Assembly (NCBI RefSeq): GCF_050003625.1 | Contig: NC_134399.1 | Location: forward strand, 37,836,671 to 37,900,670 | Direction of reading: 5' to 3' | DNA length: 64,000 bases | DNA from: Haematobia irritans | Taxonomy: Eukaryota > Arthropoda > Insecta > Diptera > Muscidae | Part shown: positions 50,801 through 59,800 of the stretch, piece after piece | Layout: every line of letters begins with the position of its first letter | How positions within the stretch are numbered: the stretch's first letter is position 1 | Made by a program: the position numbers and the translations under genes | Notes under the pieces: generated by a model | What the model saw: only the letters and a program-made list of their open reading frames with translations | The model's database searches: none | Told to the model about the DNA's origin: nothing

Positions 50801-53800
50801 ATCATGAATAGACTTACTAACGAGCCACAACATCGAATTTTCAGTGAATGGGCCCTAGAAAAGTTGGCAGAAAATCCGCTTTTTTATCGACAAATTTTGT
50901 TCAGCGATGAGGCTCATTTCTAGTTGAATGGCTACGTAAATAAGCAAAATTGCCGCATTTGGAGTGAAGAGCAACCAGAAGCCGTTCAAGAACTGCCCAT
51001 GCATCCCGAAAAATGCACTGTTTGGTGTGGTTTGTACGCTGGTGGAATCATTGGACCGTATTTTTTCAAAGATGCTGTTGGACGCAACGTTACGGTGAAT
51101 GGCGATCGCTATCGTTCGATGCTAACAAACTTTTTGTTGCCAAAAATGGAAGAACTGAACTTGGTTGACATGTGGTTTCAACAAGATGGCGCTACATGCC
51201 ACACAGCTCGCGATTCTATGGCCATTTTGAGGGAAAACTTCGGAGAACAATTCATCTCAAGAAATGGACCGGTAAGTTGGCCACCAAGATCATGCGATTT
51301 GACGCCTTTAGACTATTTTTTGTGGGGCTACGTCAAGTCTAAAGTCTACAGAAATAAGCCAGCAACTATTCCAGCTTTGGAAGACAACATTTCCGAAGAA
51401 ATTCGGGCTATTCCGGCCGAAATGCTCGAAAAAGTTGCCCAAAATTGGACTTTCCGAATGGACCACCTAAGACGCAGCCGCGGTCAACATTTAAATGAAA
51501 TTATCTTCTAAAAGTAAATGTCATGGACCAATCTAACGTTTCAAATAAAGAACCGATGAGATTTTGCAAATTTTATGCGTTTTTTTTTTTTTTTAAAAGT
51601 TATCAAGCTCTTAACAAATCACCCTTTAGAATCCGTAGTTTATATACAATTTGCCTGAAATTGAAAATTTATAGGTATTTTAGTCCATAAGAGGTGTGCC
51701 ACAAATGGTGAGTATCGGTTCATGTTTTGGTATAGCCCCTATATAGACCGATATCCCGATTTTACTTCTTAGGCTTCTAGAATCCGAAGTTTTGGAATTG
51801 GAAATCTAGAGGTATTTTCGAGCCATAAAAAGGTGAGCTGAAAACGGTGAGCATCGGTCCATATTGTAGTTAGCCCCCATAAGAACGATCTCCCGATTTA
51901 ACTGCTTGGGTTTGTAGAAACCGTAGTTTTTATCCGATTTGCCTGAAATTGTAAATATTCTGGTATTTTAGGCTCACAAAAACGTGTATCGGGTTAAGTT
52001 TTTATCGGTCCATTTGGTAATGCCTCCATATAGACCGACTTCACTTCTTGAGGGTGTAGAAGGCGCACTGATCATGAAAATTGCTTGAAACTCAATGTAA
52101 ATTTTCCAGATTTTACTTCTCGGGTGAAAATCTACAGATTTAAGATTTCAAATCAAGACGTTATTTTATAATTTTCTTGCACACTTACAAGAGATGTTAA
52201 TGATTCCTCTAAAACTCAAACAAAAATGGTTCTTATAAATCCAGAATCTGATATAGTCCTCATAGGTGAAATTTTTAAATTTATCGTCGGGAAGTGTCCT
52301 CAAGACCTCAAGCCCTCCTGTAATTTCAAAGGAAAACGTAATATTTGGTTCATGGTGGTGGGTATTTAAGATTCGGCCCGGCCGAACTTACTGCTGTATA
52401 TACTTGTTGATATCTGATTTTGTTGGTTCGCGATTGTCCACTAAACGTGGCAGCCATATGTAGCCATAGGTCTTATAACCGCAGTATAGAATATGGGGAG
52501 CCACCGTGGTGCAATGGTTAGCATGCCCGCCTTGCATACACAAGGTCGTGGGTTCGATTCCTGCTTCAATCGAACACCAGTAATGCTGGTGACATTTCTG
52601 AGGGTTTCAAAGCTTCTCTAAGTGGTTTCACTGCAATGTGGAACGCCGTTCGGACTCGGCTATAAAAAGGAGGTCCCTTGTCATTGAGCTTAACATCGAA
52701 TCGGGCAGCAGTGATAAGAGAGAAGTTCACCAATGTGGTATCACAATGGACTGAATAGTCTAAGTGAGCCTGAAACATCGGGCTACCATCTAACCTAACC
52801 TAACCTATGGGAATACCGCAGTTCCCATCGTTCCGCGACTAATTTTTGGCAAGAGCACTCCCAAGTATTTTGCTGATTTCGAGAGACTCAACTCCGTCCT
52901 TAGAAATTCAAAACCAGAGAATAAAGCCTACCCATTTTTGTCGGCGGCGGCTTGATGGCTAAGCCGATATAAATATGTCTCTTTGGCGGCGGACAATTAT
53001 CCATTATAAAATCAATTTGTAGGTATTCGATTGGTAATGGGATTCGTTGTACAATTGATTTATTGTAATTGATTTATTGTCAGTGAAAGGTTCAAAATTT
53101 TTGCAAAAAAAATACGACAATTAATAATACATTTTGCTGATTTAAACCGATATTTTTGATTAATTGGCGGCTAAACTTGAGTCGACATATTCGGTGGCGG
53201 CGTCGACTGGCAAAAAATGGTCTGCGGCGACTGAAATCGGCGGCGCGACTCGGCGGCTTCATTCTCTGTTCAGGACCTTTGTATCCAATGATGTTCTTTC
53301 TTCTAGTGAAGAGTACGAGCTCTGTTTTTCCAGAGTTCACACCCAATCCACATCCACTGGTCCAGTCTGAATGATACTGTAAAGCCTCATTCAACACATC
53401 TGGGATCGTATCCACGATTTTTTCTGATATCAATAATACGATGTCATCCGCGTACTCCACTGCCTTTGTTGCTAAGCCCAATTAAAACGTCGTTTACTAA
53501 AGGGTGATTCTTTTGAGGTTAGGATTTTCATGCATTAGTATTTGACAGATCACGTGGAATTTCAGACATGGTGTCAAAGAGAAAGATGCTCAGTATGCTT
53601 TGACATTTCATCATGAATAGACTTACGATCTGCCACAACGTCGAATTTTCAGTGAATGGGCCCTAGAAAAGTTGGCAGAAAATCCGCTTTTTTATCGACA
53701 AATTTTGTTCAGCGATGAGGCTCATTTCTGGTTGAATGGCTACGTAAATAAGCAAAATTGCCGCATTTGGAGTGAAGAGCAACCAGAAGCCGTTCAAGAA

Positions 53801-56800
53801 CTGCCCATGCATCCCGAAAAATGCACTGTTTGGTGTGGTTTGTACGCTGGTGGAATCATTGGACCGTATTTTTTCAAAGATGCTGTTGGACGCAACGTTA
53901 CGGTGAATGGCGATCGCTATCGTTCGATGCTAACAAACTTTTTGTTGCCAAAAATGGAAGAACTGAACTTGGTTGACATGTGGTTTCAACAAGATGGCGC
54001 TACATGCCACACAGCTCGCGATTCTATGGCCATTTTGAGGGAAAACTTCGGAGAACAATTCATCTCAAGAAATGGACCGGTAAGTTGGCCACCAAGATCA
54101 TGCGATTTGACGCCTTTAGACTATTTTTTGTGGGTCTACGTCAAGTCTAAAGTCTACAGAAATAAGCCAGCAACTATTCCAGCTTTGGAAGACAACATTT
54201 CCGAAGAAATTCGGGCTATTCCGGCCGAAATGCTCGAAAAAGTTGCCCAAAATTGGACTTTCCGAATGGACCACCTAAGACGCAGCCGCGGTCAACATTT
54301 AAATGAAATTATCTTCAAAAAGTAAATGTCATGGACCAATCTAACGTTTCAAATAAAGAACCGATGAGATTTTGCAAATTTTATGCGTTTTTTTTTTTTA
54401 AAAAGTTATCAAGCTCTTAACAAATCACCCTTTATTAATACCAAGGGTTATATTACACCGCCTTGTGGCAATCTCCAAAATCGTGAACGAACGGTAACAA
54501 AATGAAACAGAAACGTTCACGAAAAATGTTCATGGGCGTTCACGGTATCATAAATTGCTTTCATTTTTCTTTGACCATGAAATGTCTTAAAATATTCATT
54601 AGATGGTGTAATGTGCTAAGTTTCGAGTCACGGTAACGGAATTTTCTTTTAAATTCGTAACCATTACGTTTTCAGATCATGAACGCTGGTTGTTATTTTG
54701 ACAACACATGTTTTCATTTTATCGTTGTCACATTGACACCGTCTTTTCTCCGTTTCACACCACATGTGTGTTGATTCACTTTCATAAACGGATCGTTTTG
54801 AAACGTGCGGCCCGTTCATGATTTTTTTCTATGCGTGTATGAAGTAGGTTAGCTTAGGTTAAGTATAGTTATTTTAGGTTTACTTAGACTATTCGGGCCA
54901 TTGCAATACCACAAGTGATGAACTTTTCTCTTACCAATGAGTGCACCCCGATTCTATGTTTAACTCAACGACATTTCAACGACGACGACACTACGGTGAA
55001 CCACATAAACACTTAGAAATGCCGCCGGCATTACTGCACCGCTGAAATCTTTTTCGGTGTTTGGTCGAAACTGCTATAAATAGATACAGAAGCGGCTGCA
55101 CTTGCCTGATCTTAATTGGGCCAAAACTACCCTGCCGTGGGAGGTCTCTTTCCTCCGGTGCTATGGGCGGTGGTCGGAATTATAGGTTCTCACCGCTTCA
55201 GCTGCACCATCCCCATGAATCCTGTTTAGACCTGCCTAGTACGCAGCTTGACCTAGAGACTCTCTTTTGTAGAGCTGGATCTCGCGCCTAGATGATGTAT
55301 ATCAACCCTTACATTACTGGGTGGTGGTTGTCTATCCATAAGATGTCAGTTTGGATGATTACTCCGATAACTACCCAGGAGATACTGCTTTGACAAACCA
55401 AGAGATACTGATCTTTGTATCCACATAAAGGTGATCCAGGGGTGTGCTGCGGAGACATCCTGTCGCAGGTCTAAGGGCAGCGTTCTGGCAGGTCTGTATG
55501 TTATTTCACTGCGTATCACTTGTCTGAGGTGTCCACACCACTGACCGTCCAATTGCCTTATAGGTCGTTAACAAGGTTTCTTGGTCCGCACGCCAAGTGC
55601 TGCCGGCAAGTGACTTGAGGACCTTGTTTCAATCCCACGGATTGTCCCGATGGATTCTACCCATTGGCCAGCGGCTGCCACATCAGTGTACGTGTTGTTT
55701 CGTCCGTATTTTTGTGTTGGAGAAGGTGCATTCCGGGGAGCCTTCTCCGTTTGCTGTTGGTCCGAGCCGGGAAACCCCCGGACCACGGTATTGTTCGGAG
55801 AGGTGTAACCGGTGCTTGGAATGGGTACACTTTCGGAACTGCTTCGGCCTAACATCGCTGCGCTGCGGGAGTATAGTCATACTGACTACGTGGCAGGATG
55901 CTGTACCAACGACAACGGGTTCCGTGGTAAGATTAGCGAGATCGTGGACTAAAAGGATAAGGGTCGCGGCGATCCAGCTGAATGCCACCTGCAGCCTACG
56001 CCATTGTTTCTACTGCGGAGCTTATTACGACCTAAAAAGGCTTTCGAATGTGACCCCCGACATCTCCCGTACAACAATATTCTCCTCCGCATCATCTCAC
56101 ACCCAATATTGTTGTACCAGTTCCGGATAGTGCATCGTTTTTGCAATTTAATTGCAATGGGTTCCGTCGTAAGATTAGTGAGGTAGTGGACTTTATGAAT
56201 CGGAAAAGGATAAGGGTCGCAGGGATCCAGGAAACTGAAAGCTGAATGTCACCTGCAGGCTACGCCATTGTTTCTACTGCGGAGCTTATTACAAATTGAA
56301 GTGCCATGGGCAGACGACCTAAAAAGGCTTTCGAATGTGACCCCGAGAATCTCGGGTTAATTTGTGGTCGGAATTAGTGTGGCTGAGGATTTGGTGGGGG
56401 ATATCTTCAAATTTCTTTCTGTGAAATAACTTGTAAGATTAATGAGGTAGACGTTTAATTGATCGCATATATAATCAATATTCGGCCAGGATGCCATGAT
56501 TGTTAAGTCGTCTGCGCATGATACAATTTCGACACCGTCATGAGGGGGTGGAATAGAAGATAGGTAGACGTTAAACAGTGCAGGGAATATCACCCCACCC
56601 TGGAGAATTCCCTATTTCACACTACGGGGTCTTGCCTTCCTATCCCCGGCGTCTGGACTACCTGTCTGACATGCTTGACCCATTCGAATGCCTTCGATAG
56701 GTCAAGCGCCACGAGGACCGTCCTGTGACTCGGCTTGGGCTGATTGAGTTCTGTATTTATATATGCTGAAATGGCATACAAAGCCGTGGTCGTTCTATGT

Positions 56801-59800
56801 ACCTTGAAGAGTTCAGCTGGGAAATTCTCCACAAGGCTGAGGAGGAGTAGTGCCTCAATTGTCTTGGCTACTGGCGAGAGGAGAGAAATCGGTCTGCAAG
56901 ATTCACCATTGCTCGAGTCTTTGGCCGGTTTCAGTAGTGGAATCACCCTGCCCATTTCCCAGATATCGGATATAATGAGCGATTCCAATGACAAATTGAG
57001 GAGGAGCATTAGCATAGAGATTACGTCGGGGCCCAGCGCTTTGGATGGTTTCGCGCTGTTGATGACATCGGTAACTTCGGTTGTGGTAAATTGTGGAGTG
57101 TAGTCGGCGCGGAGACCACGGATGCGACGAATGGCTCTGCTTTTCGCTCTATCACTGTCGGGATGCTCTACAAACTGTCGGTTGAAGAATATCGCGCACC
57201 TCATCGGATCAGTCACTGTCACGACGCCAAAGGTAAATGAAATACCATCATCCGTAGTAGCGGGATTCATGATGATTCGATTTATCGACGTCCATCTGTT
57301 TGTTTTGTTTGATTTTATTCATCCCCTTATCGCTCCACGATTCAAATTATCTACATCGATCCGTTTGTTTGTTTGTTTTTGTATTCGTGAAGTCGAAGTC
57401 TAGGTCACATTTGTTGTCAGATTTATGTAATACACTCTTAAAGGTTAGGTTAGGTTAGGTGGCAGCTCGATGTATCAGGCTAACTTAGACTATTCAGTCC
57501 ATTGTGATACCACATTGGTGAACTTCTCTTTTATCACAGAGTGCTGCCCGATTCCACGTTAAGCTCAATGACAAGGGACCTCCTTTTTATAGCGCTAGTC
57601 CGAACGGCGTTCCACATTGCAGTGAAACCACTTAGAGAAGTTTTGAGACCCTCAGAAATGTCACCAGCATTACTGAGGTGGGATAATCCACCGCTGGAAA
57701 ACTTTTTGGTGTTCGGTCGAAGCAGGAATCGAACCCACGACCTTGTGTATGCAAGGCGGGCATGCTAACCATTGCACCACGGTGGCTCCCTCACTCATAA
57801 AGGGCGCCTGATTCGATTTATCGACGTCCTTCTCTCTTTCTATTGATCCGTCTATATGTTTGTCCCTACGTCTGTTTGTACGTCTGTAGGTCTATTCGTC
57901 TGTCTGTTCGGAATCTATTTTTCTGTCTGTCTTGAAATAAATATCTAGATTGCATATTCATTCTCTAAGAATCGCTCCTCAATTCGATTTATCGTCTGTC
58001 TGTCGGTCTGTAGATCAGAGAATGAAGCCGCCCCTTTTTGTCGGCTGACACTAAATGTTTGCCTCAGGTGGCGGCGGCTTGACTGCTAAGCCGATATAAA
58101 TTTTTCTATTCAGCGGCACACACTTATCCATTATAAAATCAATTTGATGCCATCCAAATGGTAATGAGATTAATTGTACAACCAAACTTACAGTCAAATT
58201 TACATTTCATTCAAATTTTCGGAGCTAAATTTTTGCAAATTTATTATAACAATTTGATACTGATCAATTGTGGGTGGAAAGTTCAAAATTTTTGCAAAAA
58301 ATACAATAATTATTAATTATTTTTTCTGATTTAAATCTATATTTTTGATTAATTTGTGGCTAAATTTGAGTCGAGATGAATCGACATATTCAGCGGCGGC
58401 ATCGACTCGTAAAAACTGGGCAGCGGCGGCTTAAATTTGCGTCGCCACTCGGAGGTTTCATTCTCTGCTGTAGATATATTCTTGAAGTCCAAGTCTAAGT
58501 CACTAAGAGAATGAAGCTGACCCATTTTTGTCGGCGGCGGCTGACACTAAATTTTTGCCTCCGGCGGCGGTGGCTTGACGACTAAGCCGATATAAATTTG
58601 TCCATTCGGCGACGCCTAGTTATCCATTATAAAATCAATTTGAAGTTATTCGAGTGGTAATGAGGTTAGTTGTACAATCAAATGTACATTTCGTTAAAAT
58701 TTTCTCAGCTAAATTTTTGCAAAACTGGTATAGAAGTTTGAAATTGATTGATTGTGGGTGGAAGGTTCAAAAGGTTGGCAAAAATAGGACAATTATTAAT
58801 AATTTTTTTTCTGATTTAAATTAATATTTTTGATTAATTGGTGGCTAAATTTGCGTCGAGATGAGTCGACATATTCTGCGGCGGCGTCGACTGGCAAAAA
58901 ATGGGCGGCGGCGACTGAAATCAGCGGCGCGACTCGGCGGCTTCATTCTTGGTCACATTGGCTGTCCGATTTGTTCGATTTATTGACGCCCATCTGTTTG
59001 TATGCTTGTCCGTTTGTCTGTCGGTCTATTTGCGTCCCTGTCTTTCTGCAGATGATTTTTTGAAGTCAAAGTCTCTGTCGCATTTTTCGTCCGATTTTTA
59101 CCCTTGAAATCAAAGTCTCCCACTCATAATCTATCCCTGATTCGATTTATTGACGTCCATCCGCCTGCTTGTCTCTCTTCCTGTCCGACTGTCAGTCTGC
59201 CTATACTTCAACCAAGTAGTATTCGTTGTCCAGTGTTTTCATCCACTCATAATTGCTCCTTGATACGATTTACCGATACCCATGTGTCCGTCTGTTTGTC
59301 TGTAGATGGATTCAAAAACCCAAGTCTCATTTATTGCCCAATTTTTTTTCTCACTTCTGTAGCGTCCATTCTCTGACTAAAACGTGACTCGTGTCAATTT
59401 CGTAACGATAGAATCATTTTAAGACCTGTACTTTGATTACGAGAATACAGGAAATGATATTTGTATTAGGTTCCTTAATACCAAAACTTAAAGGCTTACC
59501 ATTAAACAATAGTTGATTTTTATCGTTTCAGATTGGTCATATAGCACACTACACAGAGAAATATATCGCCTATATTTTTTCCAATTAAAATTTGAACTGA
59601 ATTTGACAAAAAAATCAATTCAAAATTTTATTGACACGACAAATGTTTTAAACAATACACAAATCTTGTCACCAGATCTTCGATGATTATTTCGAAATCG
59701 GCCATAGCCGCGTGTGTCTTATGATAGCCCTTAAATTGAACACTACCAAATAAAACAAACGCTAACTATAGCCAATTTTATTGGGCACTAATTTTCAAAT

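Larger units (their letters stand above)
52806..54480 (-). pseudogene. R1/LOA-like LINE reverse transcriptase, split by two transposons
   Basis: In minus order: CCACAAGGCGGTGTAAT (PQGGV) at about 54470-54440, then after the DD41D insert VEYADDIVLLISEKIVDTI with catalytic A-D-D, GLGVNSGKTELVLFTRR, and after the hAT insert FLRTELSLSKSAKYLGVLL. This is reverse transcriptase blocks 4-7 and thumb. Excising the two insertions with one target copy each restores collinearity. It lies in Tomosyn intron 1. Confidence 0.78.
57271..59390. repeat. ~170-bp tandem array with GATTCGATTTATCGACG, invaded by transposons
   Basis: GATTCGATTTATYGACGYCC motifs occur at 57274, 57810, 57981, 58973, 59139 and 59255. 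Each is followed by CTGTTTGTxTGTCTGTC-type pyrimidine-rich sequence and AAGTC-AAGTCT-GGTCACAT. After removing the SINE (57443-57791), spacing between the first units is about 170-177 bp. Two hAT-type MITEs lie at 58016 and 58505. No coding. Confidence 0.7.

Noticed and set aside
52498..52570. A functional tRNA gene suggested by A- and B-box motifs.
   Set aside because: The same sequence recurs with a common 3' body, tail and target duplications, so it is the promoter half of a SINE.
55597..56130. 177-codon open frame as a host gene.
   Set aside because: Its cysteine-rich segment and following sequence match jockey-type LINE regions and parts are duplicated next to it.
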